This document shows positions 48,924 through 58,522 of a stretch of 64,000 nucleotides of DNA, piece after piece. The notes beneath the pieces were generated by a model. It did no database searches. It had not been told where the DNA came from and saw only the letters and a list, made by a program, of their open reading frames with translations. Numbering within the stretch: the stretch's first letter is position 1; the number at the start of each line of letters is the position of its first letter. Both the position numbers and the translations under genes were made by a program. Origin of the DNA: Allorhizobium ampelinum S4 (GTDB taxonomy: Bacteria; Pseudomonadota; Alphaproteobacteria; Rhizobiales; Rhizobiaceae); the NCBI RefSeq assembly GCF_000016285.1, contig NC_011989.1, forward strand, positions 2,483,001 to 2,547,000, written 5' to 3'.

Positions 48924-50056
48924 ACGCACCTTTCGTTGACCTTTCGGCTGTTAGGGCTGTATCGCCCACATCATTAAGCGCCTACGTGCGAGCCGAAGGT
49001 TGGACCAAGCAGGAGCGGTTTGGCGAACACAGCGATGTTTATGCCCGCGACCTTGCACCTGAACTGATCATACCTGGAACGACAAAATTGGGTGATTATC
49101 CCGAAGTCGTATTGGCAATTATTCGCACACTCGCAAAGTTCGAGGGCCGAACGGAGGCCCAAGTATTTAAAGATCTTTCAGTCTCTGACCGCGATGTGGT
49201 TCGCATTAGGGCGCCAGAGGCATTCGATGACGGCTCCTTGCAGGTCGATGCCGGCGTGAACATCTTCGCATTCGGTCGCGATCTTCTTCTTTCTGCGGCG
49301 TGCTCCGCCATCGAGCCGCGCACTGTGTTTCGTGCAGGAAAGAATAAGGACGCCGTCGAATATATGAATCGTGTTAGGTTGGGGCAGACCGAACAAGGCA
49401 GTTTCATCATTACCTTACTCGCTCCGGTTCCACCATTATTGGAACCGGCACAGCCCGACCTGTGGCCAGTCACCGCCGAAGAACCCTACGATCGGATGGT
49501 AACTCGGTTCCTCGCTGACGGTGTCGAGGCCGCTAGCCACGCTGCGGAGCAGGTAGCCCGTGGAGACAGCGTTGATGCGTTCAATCGGGCGGTGAAGCAT
49601 GGGGTCAGTGCCAATCTGTGTGAAGCCCTATCAAGCCTGATAAATATTGGTCATGGTCTTGACGTGTCGGTCACCTGGTCGCGTACCCGCCCAACTCCTG
49701 AGCCGCGCCGCACAGTAAGGTTCACGAGAGAGGAAGGCGAGGTCCTCAAAGAAGCCGCCCGAGTTTTACGTACGCAGGAGCCTCGCCTTGACGAGGAACT
49801 CCAAGGTTACATCGTCGCAGCAGGACGCAGCCTAGCACAGGTAGATGGACAAGTTACCCTTAAGACATTTGTTGACGGGAAGCCCGTTTCGGTCAAAACA
49901 AAAGTTCCAGCCGAAACCTATAGTCTTGCCTTGACTGCGCACGACGATAAAGTGGCGGTAGCTATTACTGGTGATCTTCGCCGTGAAGGCCAGCGCTGGC
50001 GGTTAGATAATCCACGCAACTTGGCTCTGATGCCTGACGAAGCTGCTTCGGCCTAG
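48920..50056 (+). CDS. Orphan partner of the DUF4365 protein (378 aa)
   Basis: No family recognised. Residues 1-55 include a short alpha/beta unit (LSAYVRAEGWTKQERFGEHSDVY), 60-190 a region with EVVLAIIRTLAKFEGRTEAQV and VNIFAFGRDLLLSAACSAI, and 270-370 a beta-rich end (EELQGYIVAAGRSLAQVDGQVTL, VAVAITGDLRREGQRWRL) resembling an OB- or SH3-like barrel. No membrane segment. Overlap with the DUF4365 gene suggests one functional unit, possibly sensor plus nuclease. Confidence 0.65.
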   Translation: MNAPFVDLSAVRAVSPTSLSAYVRAEGWTKQERFGEHSDVYARDLAPELIIPGTTKLGDYPEVVLAIIRTLAKFEGRTEAQVFKDLSVSDRDVVRIRAPEAFDDGSLQVDAGVNIFAFGRDLLLSAACSAIEPRTVFRAGKNKDAVEYMNRVRLGQTEQGSFIITLLAPVPPLLEPAQPDLWPVTAEEPYDRMVTRFLADGVEAASHAAEQVARGDSVDAFNRAVKHGVSANLCEALSSLINIGHGLDVSVTWSRTRPTPEPRRTVRFTREEGEVLKEAARVLRTQEPRLDEELQGYIVAAGRSLAQVDGQVTLKTFVDGKPVSVKTKVPAETYSLALTAHDDKVAVAITGDLRREGQRWRLDNPRNLALMPDEAASA

Positions 50057-50060
50057 AATT

Positions 50061-50252
50061 TTACATTCCTCCCAGAGCGTGAAGCTCCCACAGAAAATGG
50101 CGCCAGCAGTCGCTTGAAGCAAAGAACGCCACGAGACCAAAAACTCGCTGCGCAGGCTCTTCGCCACGCAAATTGCTGAACTGGGCGTTCAATTTGAAAG
50201 TCAAATTTGGCTCTCCGATGACGTGGGGACCCATGACCGCATTACAAGAGAG
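50061..50252 (-). pseudogene. Truncated minus-strand gene cut off by the IS21 element
   Basis: A frame reading SCNAVMGPHVIGEPNLTFKL and then FSNLRGEEPAQRVFGLVAFF, ending HALGGM, has protein-like composition and good third-position use. It runs without a start straight into the IS21 left end. An ATG at 50,234 could give a 57-residue protein. It converges on the 378-residue gene with 4 bp between stops. Best read as the 3' remnant of a lost gene. Confidence 0.5.
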
Positions 50253-50364
50253 TGTTGGTTTCCACGCAGAACTGAGCCGGTTAGGCGGATAATTTCCATT
50301 GAGAATTGAGCCATGTGAACCTTCCCCCAACGCGGTGAGCGACGGGGGCAACGGAGTGATCCAC

Positions 50365-51882
50365 ATGGGACTTTTAAACATCATCCGTCGGATGGCGCTG
50401 CGTGAGAAGCAGTCGATCCGCGAGATCAGCCGGCGTACTGGGCTGTCACGTAACACGATCGCAAAGTATTTGAACGCTGGCACGATCGAGCCGACGTTTA
50501 CGGTACCGGAGCGACCGAGCAAGCTTGATCCTTTCGCCGACAAACTTTCTGGCTGGCTGAAGACCGAGGCAGGGCGGTCGCGCAAGCAGCGCCGAACGCT
50601 GAAGCAGCTTCATGCCGATCTTGTGGCTCTCGGCTTTACCGGCTCTTATGGCCGGGTCGCCGCGTTCGCCCGTGAGTGGCAGGCTGAGCAGCAGACGGCG
50701 GGCCGCGGCATATTCGTACCGTTATCATTCCGCCCAGGTGAAGCATTCCAATTCGATTGGAGTGAAGATTATGCCGTGATCGCTGGCGAGCGTGTGAAGC
50801 TTCAGGTCGCACATATCAAGCTATCGCACAGTCGGGCCTTTCTGGTCAGGGCTTACCTGCTGCAAACGCACGAGATGCTCTTCGATGCTCACTGGCACGG
50901 CTTCCGGGTCTTCGGCGGTGTGCCTGCGCGAGGGATTTATGACAATATGCGCACAGCCGTTGATCGGGTCGGCCGTGGCAAGGAGCGGCAGGTCAATATC
51001 CGTTTCCTGGCGATGACGAACCACTACGTCTTTGCGCCCGAATTCTGCAATCCAGCGGCCGGTTGGGAAAAGGGTCAGGTCGAGAAGAACGTCCAGGATG
51101 CCCGACCACGCTTGTGGCAACAGATGCCAGACTTTCCAAATCTGATGGCGTTGAATGACTGGCTGGAGCAACATTGCCAGGAGCTGTGGCGGGAGACGCT
51201 GCATGGCACCTTGTCAGGCACGATCGCGGATGTTTGGGCCGATGAGCGGGCAGCATTGATGGCGCTCCCTGCCATGTTTGACGGCTTCGTCGAGCAGAGC
51301 AAGCGCGTCTCACCAACATGCCTGATCACCTTCGAGCGTAATCGTTACAGCGTGCCAGCATCATTTGCGAACCGGCCCGTCAGCCTGCGGATATACCCAG
51401 ACCGACTGGTTGTTGCGGCCGAGGGAAACATTCTGTGTGAACACGCGCGGATTATTGAGCGCAGCCACAAGCTACCGCGAACGATCTACGACTGGCGGCA
51501 TTACCTTGCCGTCATCCAACGCAAGCCCGGAGCCCTACGCAATGGCGCACCGTTTTTAGAATTACCGTCTGCCTTTCGACAACTACAGGAGCAGATGCTT
51601 CGTCGTCCTGGCGGTGATCGTGAGATGGCCGATATCCTTGCCCTTGTCCTTCATCACGACGAACAGGCCGTACTCCGTGCTGTGGAGTTGGCTCTGGATG
51701 CGGGCGTGGCGACCAAGACGCATGTAATGAACCTGCTGCATCGGTTGATTGACGGCAAGACCACCGATGGTCCCGATATCGACACGCCACAGGCGCTAAC
51801 CTTGTTGCGTGAACCCAAGGCCAATGTCGAACGCTATGACGGTTTACGTGTCCGCATCGTGGGAGGTCGCCATGCGTCATGA
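50365..51882 (+). CDS. istA: IS21-family transposase IstA
   Basis: 505 residues from the ATG at 50,365. [23 protein letters not shown] near the start, then the DDE core: [20 protein letters not shown] and a Glu in [15 protein letters not shown]. The C-terminal half has [18 protein letters not shown], usual for IstA. Intact. Transposition needs the IstB helper directly downstream. Confidence 0.92.
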   Translation: MGLLNIIRRMALREKQSIREISRRTGLSRNTIAKYLNAGTIEPTFTVPERPSKLDPFADKLSGWLKTEAGRSRKQRRTLKQLHADLVALGFTGSYGRVAAFAREWQAEQQTAGRGIFVPLSFRPGEAFQFDWSEDYAVIAGERVKLQVAHIKLSHSRAFLVRAYLLQTHEMLFDAHWHGFRVFGGVPARGIYDNMRTAVDRVGRGKERQVNIRFLAMTNHYVFAPEFCNPAAGWEKGQVEKNVQDARPRLWQQMPDFPNLMALNDWLEQHCQELWRETLHGTLSGTIADVWADERAALMALPAMFDGFVEQSKRVSPTCLITFERNRYSVPASFANRPVSLRIYPDRLVVAAEGNILCEHARIIERSHKLPRTIYDWRHYLAVIQRKPGALRNGAPFLELPSAFRQLQEQMLRRPGGDREMADILALVLHHDEQAVLRAVELALDAGVATKTHVMNLLHRLIDGKTTDGPDIDTPQALTLLREPKANVERYDGLRVRIVGGRHAS

Positions 51883-52666
51883 TCCTGCCAGTGCTGCCGT
51901 CGTCATCATGCTGCGTAGTCTGAAGATGTATGGCATGGCCCAGGCCGTCACGGACCTGATCGAGCAAGGTGCTCCGGCTTTCGACGCTGCCGTGCCGATC
52001 CTGTCCCAGTTACTGAAAGCCGAGGTGGCCGAGCGTGAGATCCGCTCCATCGCCTATCATATGAAGGTCGCCCGCTTTCCTGCCTACAAGGACCTCTCCG
52101 GCTTCGACTTCGCCACCAGCGAAATCGTTGAGGCGACGGTGCGCCAACTGCACCGATGCGACTTCATGGACGGAGCACAGAACATTGTCCTCGTTGGCGG
52201 GCCGGGCACAGGCAAAACACACGTCGCGACCGCGCTTGGTGTCCAGGCCATCGAACATCACCGCCGAAAGGTCCGCTTCTTCTCGACCATCGAACTGGTC
52301 AATGCGCTTGAGCAGGAGAAAGCAAAGGGCAAGGCAGGTCAGATCGCCGAGACCTTGGTTCGCCTCGATCTGCTGATCCTCGATGAACTCGGATACCTTC
52401 CGTTCAGCGCCTCAGGTGGAGCGCTGCTGTTCCACCTGTTGAGCAAGCTTTATGAGCGCACCAGCGTCATCATCACCACCAACCTCAGCTTCAGCGAATG
52501 GGCGACCGTCTTCGGCGACGCCAAAATGACGACCGCGTTGCTCGACCGCCTGACCCACCGTTGCCATATCCTGGAAACAGGAAACGACAGCTTCCGCTTC
52601 AAGGCCAGTTCGGCCGCAGCAGCACAGAAGAGAGGAGAAAAGACCAGCACCTTGACTAAAGCCTGA
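51872..52666 (+). CDS. istB: IS21-family helper ATPase IstB
   Basis: 264 residues, overlapping istA by 11 bp. Walker [19 protein letters not shown], Walker [13 protein letters not shown] and sensor [15 protein letters not shown] with the typical [10 protein letters not shown]. It is a AAA+ protein of the DnaA/IstB clade that remodels target DNA for IstA. The C-terminal Ser/Ala/Lys-rich tail is ordinary. Confidence 0.92.
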   Translation: MRHDPASAAVVIMLRSLKMYGMAQAVTDLIEQGAPAFDAAVPILSQLLKAEVAEREIRSIAYHMKVARFPAYKDLSGFDFATSEIVEATVRQLHRCDFMDGAQNIVLVGGPGTGKTHVATALGVQAIEHHRRKVRFFSTIELVNALEQEKAKGKAGQIAETLVRLDLLILDELGYLPFSASGGALLFHLLSKLYERTSVIITTNLSFSEWATVFGDAKMTTALLDRLTHRCHILETGNDSFRFKASSAAAAQKRGEKTSTLTKA

Positions 52667-52738
52667 GCAGAAAACCATACTCAGAGGTGGCTCACTTCTC
52701 GGTGGAAAAACCGGCTCAGTTCCGCGTGGAAACCAACA

Positions 52739-53854
52739 GTCGAACACATAGAGGAGCGCACCGTCGCGCCGATCGCGCAGCACCGCCCTTGGTCGGCTGA
52801 GATGGGCAGGCAACTGCCTGAGTGCCGCCATATCGACAGTCTTGCCTACCCCTGCTTTAGCGTCGCGGATCATATGCAGGGCTGCCTGCTGGGTCAGGGT
52901 AATGGCACCCGACTGCGGCGTAAGCCCGCCCTGGGCAAGCGAGGCCAGAACATCTTCCGAGAGAGCACCAACCACGACAATGGAGCGATCGACACGCCCG
53001 CCAGCCGTCGCCGCATCGAGCCAGCGGGCAAAGTCATCGCCGAGCGGCCTGATCAGCCAGTCGGGATCCTTGTTGACCTGGGCGGCCATGATCGGCGGCG
53101 CATCGATCAGCTTTTCCGCCGCATCAAAGGCCCGAAAGCCAGCCTTGCCGGGATTATGATCCCAGCCTGGATCGATGCCGCGCGGGATCATCCGGATTTC
53201 GCCCGTGCGCTTGTTGGTAAACGCCACGAAATCATCATCAGGCGGCGTGAACGTCAATTCACCCCGCATGCGCTCGACATCGCGATCCGACAGGCTTTGC
53301 AAGGTGCAGCGGCAATTCCAGCCACATGGTGGCGCCCAGGTGTCCCAATAGGGATGATCGACGGGCAAGCAGAGATTATGCCGCTTGCGATGTTCCGGCC
53401 GGGTCCGATCATCGAGAATACAGACATAACGCAGCCACGGCCGGCGCGCCTTGTTGCGCTCGAAGGCCGCCCAATGGCCGGCGGCATAAGAGACACGAAG
53501 GTTCGCGTTGAAGATCAGCTGCAGACGGCGAACCGATCCAAGCTGCGCCGGCCCCTGTTTGCCGGTCAGCGGATCAGTCACCTCCTGGACGCCCCACCAT
53601 CCCTTGGCCTGCAGGATGGGTGTGATGTCCTTGACCGCTTTATCGACGGATATGCCGTCTTCAACGACGGTTTGAATGCCATTGAACAGGTCAGTCAGGA
53701 TGTCGAAGCCAGCGGATTTGGCAACAGTGAACTGATTGGCATGTTCCTCGCCGTAAGTGTCCTGCCAGGAAAAGGACGGCGAGAGTGTTTCACCGCGTGC
53801 CTTCAGCGCCTTGATGGCGTCTTCGGGTTTAAGGGCGGCAATCGTCGCCGTCAT
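52739..53854 (-). pseudogene. gpF-like head morphogenesis gene of prophage 2, 3' end lost to IS21
   Basis: The first 372 residues follow the prophage 1 protein closely (same FSWQD, CILDDRTRPEHRKRHN and APPCGWNCRC blocks), then at LLYVFD the frame passes into the IS21 end and goes on for about 108 foreign residues to a stop at 52,412. Lost is the final half of the extra C-terminal domain. Overlaps the portal gene by 4 bp. Confidence 0.9.
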
Positions 53855-55407
53855 GAGAGCGCCTCATCTGCCTCGCCCGAAATCCTGGCTGAGAAAGCGG
53901 CGCGCGCGAGCTGCTCGACAAAAGCGTTGACGCCCATGGCGCTCACCTGGGCTGCCAGGAGCGCCTGGGTTTCCTCCAGCGTCGTCACCTTGCTCAAGGC
54001 ATCGGCCAAACCATCGACGACAGGCGGGGTCATTTCCCTCCAATCCTCGGCCGCGATCTTGGCAGCTGCGACATCGATCGCGTCCCGATCGCCCCCCGCC
54101 ATCTGACTTTGCGCAGCGACCTTTGGCGGTGGAGCATCTTCCTGGTCGGACGATGGTGCCGGCGTTGCCGCCTTTGGCACGAGCAGCTCCTCGTCCGCGT
54201 CCGGATCCGGCAGACCCAGCTTGTCACGCATCGTTGACATGCCAACTTTGAGGCCAAGCGGCACCAACTTGACGACGTTGGCAACGAGATCATTGACGTC
54301 GGTTTCATCCGGCCGGCCGATGCGGATCTTCGGGTATTTTTTGCGCGAGCCCAAATTGAGCGCGACCAGCGGAATGACGAGGTCGCGGTTGAGTGTCGAG
54401 GCCAGTTGCCGGGCATCGGCCCGCTCGATATCGTCACGCACGCCGTCATGCACCTTGCCGACGGCATAACCGCCAGCCTGCGCATCCGTCGTCGCGGTCT
54501 GACCAAGCACGAGCTTGGAGATCTGACGGTCGAGCCAATCGGCGCGCCGCTCATAAAGATCGATGCTGCCGAAGAGCTGAGCCTGTACGAACTCGACCGC
54601 CATGCTTTCCGGGATGGTCGCGGCAAAGTCGGCCGCAATGCTGCTGACGGCGCGCAGCAGGACTTCCTTGTCCTTTTCGGAAGCGCTCAAGCCATATTTG
54701 CCGAGGCGCAACGGCTGCCCGTAGGCCTCGCAGAAAATCGCCCAATCTGTCGCCGTGAAGGTCTTGAACAGATACGCCCAGGCCGCCGAGCGCGCCAAGC
54801 CGCCTCGGATCGGAAGGCCGGACTTGATCTTGGCTTTGTGCACGATCCACTTCGCCGGCCAGAGATCCTCATCGCCTGCGGCACCACGCAGCCGAAGTGT
54901 CTCACCATCGTCGCGATCAAACACGAACCAGCGCGGATCGCGCCACTTCAGTGCCTCGATCGTCCACTGGCCCTCGGATGTATCCCAAATGATTTCGGTG
55001 GCGGAAAAGCCTTTACCGACCGCATCGAGTATATCGAACAGCTCGTCTTCAAGATCGTCGCGGCCGATGACGTCACGCACCAGATCGGCCGCTGCGACAT
55101 CATCGGCGCTATCGCTTGCGGCCTCGACCGTAATCTCCAGGCCCGCGACCTGGCGCTTTCGAACGCCAAGCACGCCGGCATAATGCTCGTTGCGTTCCTC
55201 CATGTCTTCGGCAAGCTCGAGATAGCGCTCTGGGTCGCCGTCGATCGACTCCCTGAGGATCCGCGCCAGCTTCGGCGGTGTCAGCCCCGGTGCCTGATGA
55301 TTGCCGACAGGACGGCGAACACCGGTCACCGTAGGTGCCGCCTGCTCTTGTCTGATCTGGCCGCTGCTGATCGGATTGCCGTATTGGTCGAGGATCTGGG
55401 CCATCAA
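53851..55407 (-). CDS. Portal protein (DUF935, Mu gp29-like), prophage 2
   Basis: 518 residues, the same length as the prophage 1 portal. It shares MAQILDQYGNPI, EDMEERNEHYAGVLGVRKRQ and LRLGKYG; differences cluster in the N-terminal linker (SSGQIRQEQAAPTVTGVRRP) and the Pro/Ala-rich region about 425-460. Intact, but useless for packaging without a capsid gene in cis. Confidence 0.9.
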   Translation of the reverse strand: MMAQILDQYGNPISSGQIRQEQAAPTVTGVRRPVGNHQAPGLTPPKLARILRESIDGDPERYLELAEDMEERNEHYAGVLGVRKRQVAGLEITVEAASDSADDVAAADLVRDVIGRDDLEDELFDILDAVGKGFSATEIIWDTSEGQWTIEALKWRDPRWFVFDRDDGETLRLRGAAGDEDLWPAKWIVHKAKIKSGLPIRGGLARSAAWAYLFKTFTATDWAIFCEAYGQPLRLGKYGLSASEKDKEVLLRAVSSIAADFAATIPESMAVEFVQAQLFGSIDLYERRADWLDRQISKLVLGQTATTDAQAGGYAVGKVHDGVRDDIERADARQLASTLNRDLVIPLVALNLGSRKKYPKIRIGRPDETDVNDLVANVVKLVPLGLKVGMSTMRDKLGLPDPDADEELLVPKAATPAPSSDQEDAPPPKVAAQSQMAGGDRDAIDVAAAKIAAEDWREMTPPVVDGLADALSKVTTLEETQALLAAQVSAMGVNAFVEQLARAAFSARISGEADEALS

Positions 55408-56762
55408 TAGCCTCCACGTCTGTTGCGCATTGAGGAGACGCGGTAGGGCTCATCGTCACCCTGCTGTTCTGAGAACTTGGATGGTGGTGCCGGCGCTGGC
55501 TGATAGGCGTATTCACCCACGATGCCGTCGGCAGCATGGATGCCCAGGAACGCTGCCCAGGTGCGGTCGGCGTGATCGTCATCGCGCTCGGCCACAAAGC
55601 GTGGCGCGCCAGTGGCAGACGCCACCTTGCGCAGTTTGTGAAGATCAGCGCGCAGCTTCTGATCGCCCTGGCTGATGCGCACGGTGCGATCCTCGAACCG
55701 CTCCTTGCCGCGCGTTGCCATGACCAGCTTGTTCGGGCCGGTAAACAACACGCCTTCAACCCGGCTGCCATAGCGGATCTGTGCGTCTTCCGTGACTTTC
55801 TCGCCCATGCCGGTCTGGTCGATACATGCCCGGCCGACGCGGTAGCGGGTCATGACATCATCGAAGGCTTCGTCCATTTCGGCAAAGGTGGCGCGCTTCT
55901 GCTCGATCCGCTCACGCTCCCAAAGCACATCGCCGATCTGCTCCCAGACCCAGATGACATGCAGGTCCTCGCGTCGGCCGATATCGCGGCCGACGAAGCA
56001 AACATTGCCCTGATAGCCTTCAGGGTCTCCGGCACGCTCATCCTCGCAAGACGAAATCAGATCGTAGGATAGCCAGGCGCTTGCCTCGTCCAACCACTTC
56101 AGTTCGAACTCCTGCGCCCAGCTATCCTCATCTGCCAGACCGGCGCGCAGCTCTTCGATGTCGCGCGGCAACCCATCCCGCACCGCCTGATAGATATCAA
56201 CGACGTGGCGGCTCCAGGGATCATCGATTGGCCCGGTTGCCAGCTCATAGAACTTATTGCTTTTGCCGTTCGGTGTGGACGTGACGCGGATATTCCAGCC
56301 CTTGGAAATGACTGGAAACAACGCCCGCCAAATTTGCTGGCTGTCTTTGTGGAAAGCGAATTCATCGAGAAAGACATTGGCGGAAAAGCCGCGTGCCGTG
56401 TCCGGATTAGCAGGCAGCGCTGTGATCTTGGAGCCATGAGGCAACGTGACCTCCAGCGCCTTATGGGTGCCGCTCTCGCCTTCCCAATCGAATTCAGCCT
56501 CCTGAAACGCCAAGTCATAGGCCTTGCAATGGACCTTGATGCCCTCGTTCATGGCTTCCCGCGCCTGGCGTTCACCACGCGACAGGATCACCCAGCGTTC
56601 GCGCTTGCCGGAGACAGCCGCTTCAAAGCAGGTGTCCACGGTCTCCAGCGTCGTCGTAAAGGTCTTGCCGGTCTGGCGGGCAAACATGCCGAGCTTGAAG
56701 CGCGAGCGATCGAGCAGCCAGCGCTGCTGATAGCCATAAAGCGGGACGGCAGGCGACTTCAT
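55404..56762 (-). CDS. Terminase large subunit, different family member from prophage 1
   Basis: 452 residues against 547 in prophage 1, with little resemblance except at the end. ATPase: Walker A FARQTGKTFTT, Walker B NVFLDEFAFHKD, and TSTPNGKSNKFYEL. Nuclease acids: FVGRDIGRREDLHVI, CIDQTGMGEKV and DDDHADRTWAAFLG. The last residues (YAYQPAPAPPSKFS ... YRVSSMRNRRGGY) parallel the prophage 1 tail, which may be the portal-contacting part. Confidence 0.88.
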   Translation of the reverse strand: MKSPAVPLYGYQQRWLLDRSRFKLGMFARQTGKTFTTTLETVDTCFEAAVSGKRERWVILSRGERQAREAMNEGIKVHCKAYDLAFQEAEFDWEGESGTHKALEVTLPHGSKITALPANPDTARGFSANVFLDEFAFHKDSQQIWRALFPVISKGWNIRVTSTPNGKSNKFYELATGPIDDPWSRHVVDIYQAVRDGLPRDIEELRAGLADEDSWAQEFELKWLDEASAWLSYDLISSCEDERAGDPEGYQGNVCFVGRDIGRREDLHVIWVWEQIGDVLWERERIEQKRATFAEMDEAFDDVMTRYRVGRACIDQTGMGEKVTEDAQIRYGSRVEGVLFTGPNKLVMATRGKERFEDRTVRISQGDQKLRADLHKLRKVASATGAPRFVAERDDDHADRTWAAFLGIHAADGIVGEYAYQPAPAPPSKFSEQQGDDEPYRVSSMRNRRGGY

Positions 56763-57358
56763 TTCTCAAAAATCCCGTAGATGTCTTCGCGGATCTTGCG
56801 CAGAACCTCCTGCCCATCAGGCTTGCCCTGGGCTTCCATCTGGTTGGAAACCGTCGCAAAGACCTTGTCGGCCTTTTGCTTGAAATCAGCCTCGACCTTG
56901 CGCCTGCGATCCGAAGACACGGTTTGCGCCTGGGTGGAAGCGCGCAGCGCATTGGCCAGAGCCATCGCGCCCTTCGGATCGATGCCGCTTTCGCCCTTGC
57001 TGGTGAGCAGTTCAAAGATCAGTGTCTTGATTGCCTCGGCCGCGATCAAGGTCAGATCGTCGCTGGACTGGGCATCGAACTTGCCGGCAATTGCCGTGGC
57101 GATCTCGCGGGTCTCATCCAGCCGTCGGGTCATCGATGCCAGGCGCACGGAGTACCGATTGAAAGAGCTGAATGACGGGATACAGATCTCCAGCTCGCCG
57201 CGATATTCCCGATCGAGCGCCTGGAGCTTGGAGACGAACTCCTTATAAAGGTCAGTCTGCGTCCGGTCGCGGTCCTGCAGGGCGTCGGATGCCCAGGCAA
57301 CGATCGGTCCGCATTCTTCCGGCAACAGTTCGATACCGCTTAAGCGCCCGCGCCCCAT
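56759..57358 (-). CDS. Small terminase-region protein (DUF3486), prophage 2
   Basis: 199 residues. Shares GRGRLSGIELLPEECG, IPSFSSFNRYSVRL and VSSDRRRKVEADF with the prophage 1 protein but diverges after that (NQMEAQGKPDGQEVLRKI). The divergence tracks the exchanged large subunit, as expected for interacting partners. Confidence 0.8.
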   Translation of the reverse strand: MGRGRLSGIELLPEECGPIVAWASDALQDRDRTQTDLYKEFVSKLQALDREYRGELEICIPSFSSFNRYSVRLASMTRRLDETREIATAIAGKFDAQSSDDLTLIAAEAIKTLIFELLTSKGESGIDPKGAMALANALRASTQAQTVSSDRRRKVEADFKQKADKVFATVSNQMEAQGKPDGQEVLRKIREDIYGIFEK

Positions 57359-57360
57359 GA

Positions 57361-57678
57361 TCAGATCCCCGGCCGGCGCGGGCGCGCAACGCCCTCGATG
57401 GTGATTTCACGATCCAGGTGCCGCTTGCCATGGTCGGACAAAGTGGCGAGCTTGATCTCGTCATCGATATCGATGACTGTCAGCGCACCGAGGTTCCGCA
57501 GATATTCGATCTGCTGGTTGAGCCAGGGCCGATCCTGATAGATAGCATTCAGGCGCAATGCCGGAGCCAGCAAGGCAGACGAAAGGCTTTCGCTTTGCTG
57601 CTTTGCCAGCTCCTGGAGAATGACCAGACGGGCTTTCTCCCTGGTCAGCTTTTCATAATCAACCGCGATGCTGCTCAT
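57361..57678 (-). CDS. Mu gp26-like small protein, prophage 2
   Basis: 105 residues, same length as the copy at 33,140. LTREKARLVILQELAKQQSE and TLSDHGKRHLDREITIEGV are kept. It overlaps the DUF2730 gene by 20 bp, just as in prophage 1. Confidence 0.65.
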   Translation of the reverse strand: MSSIAVDYEKLTREKARLVILQELAKQQSESLSSALLAPALRLNAIYQDRPWLNQQIEYLRNLGALTVIDIDDEIKLATLSDHGKRHLDREITIEGVARPRRPGI

Positions 57679-58042
57679 TCTTTGCTTGCTCCAAAAGGAC
57701 TTCGTTCAGCCGCTCGCCCATGGCCTGGATGGGGGCTAGTTTTTGCTCCATGGCCGAAAATCGGCCTGCTTGTGCGACTTCGATTGTGTTGAGACGCCCG
57801 GCGATTTCCGCCATCGACAGTTCGAGGCGATGGGTCGTGCCGCGATCAGGAAGGTGCTTCAGCTCACTTTCGAGCGACTGGATACGCCGGTCGTATTCAA
57901 CCAGCTTGGCTTCCGCTTTCACCATGCGCTCTTCGAGCTTCTTCTCGCCGGTCGACATCATGGTGCGAAACTGCGTGAGCAGGTTGATGCTGTTGAGCGC
58001 CAACGAGATCAGAACGCCGATGGCTGTCATATCGAGGATCAT
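57659..58042 (-). CDS. DUF2730 coiled-coil membrane protein, prophage 2
   Basis: 127 residues; nearly identical to the copy at 33,438 (a few substitutions such as AEAKLVEYDRRIQSLESEL). The start lies two codons later. One membrane helix followed by the long coiled coil. Confidence 0.75.
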   Translation of the reverse strand: MILDMTAIGVLISLALNSINLLTQFRTMMSTGEKKLEERMVKAEAKLVEYDRRIQSLESELKHLPDRGTTHRLELSMAEIAGRLNTIEVAQAGRFSAMEQKLAPIQAMGERLNEVLLEQAKNEQHRG

Positions 58043-58257
58043 CGACAGTAGACCTCACGCTCAATCGAAACCTGGCAGTCGAAGCACCGGATGGCGGATG
58101 GATAGGCAAACCGGCGCGCCTGCGGAATGGCTCGGCCGCAATCCAGGCATTCCGTTGCACCGGCCTTCTTCAGGTCGGCGCGGGCCGCTGCCACCTTGGC
58201 GTCACGCTCTTGTTCGATCCGCTCTTCGGCCAGTTCGAAATGAAGGTTACTGAGCAT
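58039..58257 (-). CDS. DksA/TraR-type C4 zinc finger protein, prophage 2
   Basis: 72 residues. The finger reads ECLDCGRAIPQARR ... RCFDCQ, so all four Cys are kept. Overlaps the DUF2730 start by 4 bp and the Rz1 end by 11 bp. Confidence 0.85.
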   Translation of the reverse strand: MLSNLHFELAEERIEQERDAKVAAARADLKKAGATECLDCGRAIPQARRFAYPSAIRCFDCQVSIEREVYCR

Positions 58258-58522
58258 GGGTTCCCCCCGAAACAGCGGCAGCCCGGCGCGCTTCGCAGGC
58301 CCTGAGAGCCGTCCTGTCCTTGCCCCAATAGGATGCGCTTTCCGGCTCGCTCAGCCTTCGATCCGGCAGTGGAACCGGAGGATCGCACGGCAACTTGGCG
58401 GCGGCGGGAACGTCACGCTCGACATAAACGGTCTTGACCACGGGCGGGGTCTCAGCGTTGGTTGAGCAGCCGGACGCGGTCGCGGCCAATGCCACCAGTG
58501 CCATCATCCGGCAGAGACGCAT
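58247..58522 (-). CDS. Rz1-like spanin lipoprotein, prophage 2
   Basis: 91 residues from the ATG at 58,522, nested in the end of the Rz gene. Lipobox AATASGCS, here with the Gly-Cys form, and a Pro-rich PCDPPVPLPDRRLSEPE. Same length as the prophage 1 copy. Confidence 0.8.
   Translation of the reverse strand: MRLCRMMALVALAATASGCSTNAETPPVVKTVYVERDVPAAAKLPCDPPVPLPDRRLSEPESASYWGKDRTALRACEARRAAAVSGGTHAQ

Larger units (their letters stand above)
50253..52738 (+). mobile_element. IS21-family insertion sequence, complete
   Basis: The ends are inverted repeats starting tgttggtttccacgc and agreeing at 29 of 30 positions over the first 30 bp; inside are istA and istB in order. The flanks (caagagag left, gtcgaaca right) show no target duplication, and the right flank is interior gpF coding sequence. 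Confidence 0.9.

Noticed and set aside
52412..52738. C-terminal 108 residues of the gpF-like frame in prophage 2
   Set aside because: This part reads antisense through IS21 istB; it is a fusion artefact of the insertion, not a phage domain.
52802..54106. 434-codon plus-strand frame opposite gpF and portal of prophage 2
   Set aside because: Antisense shadow; similar frames occur opposite the same genes in prophage 1 without conservation of protein sequence.
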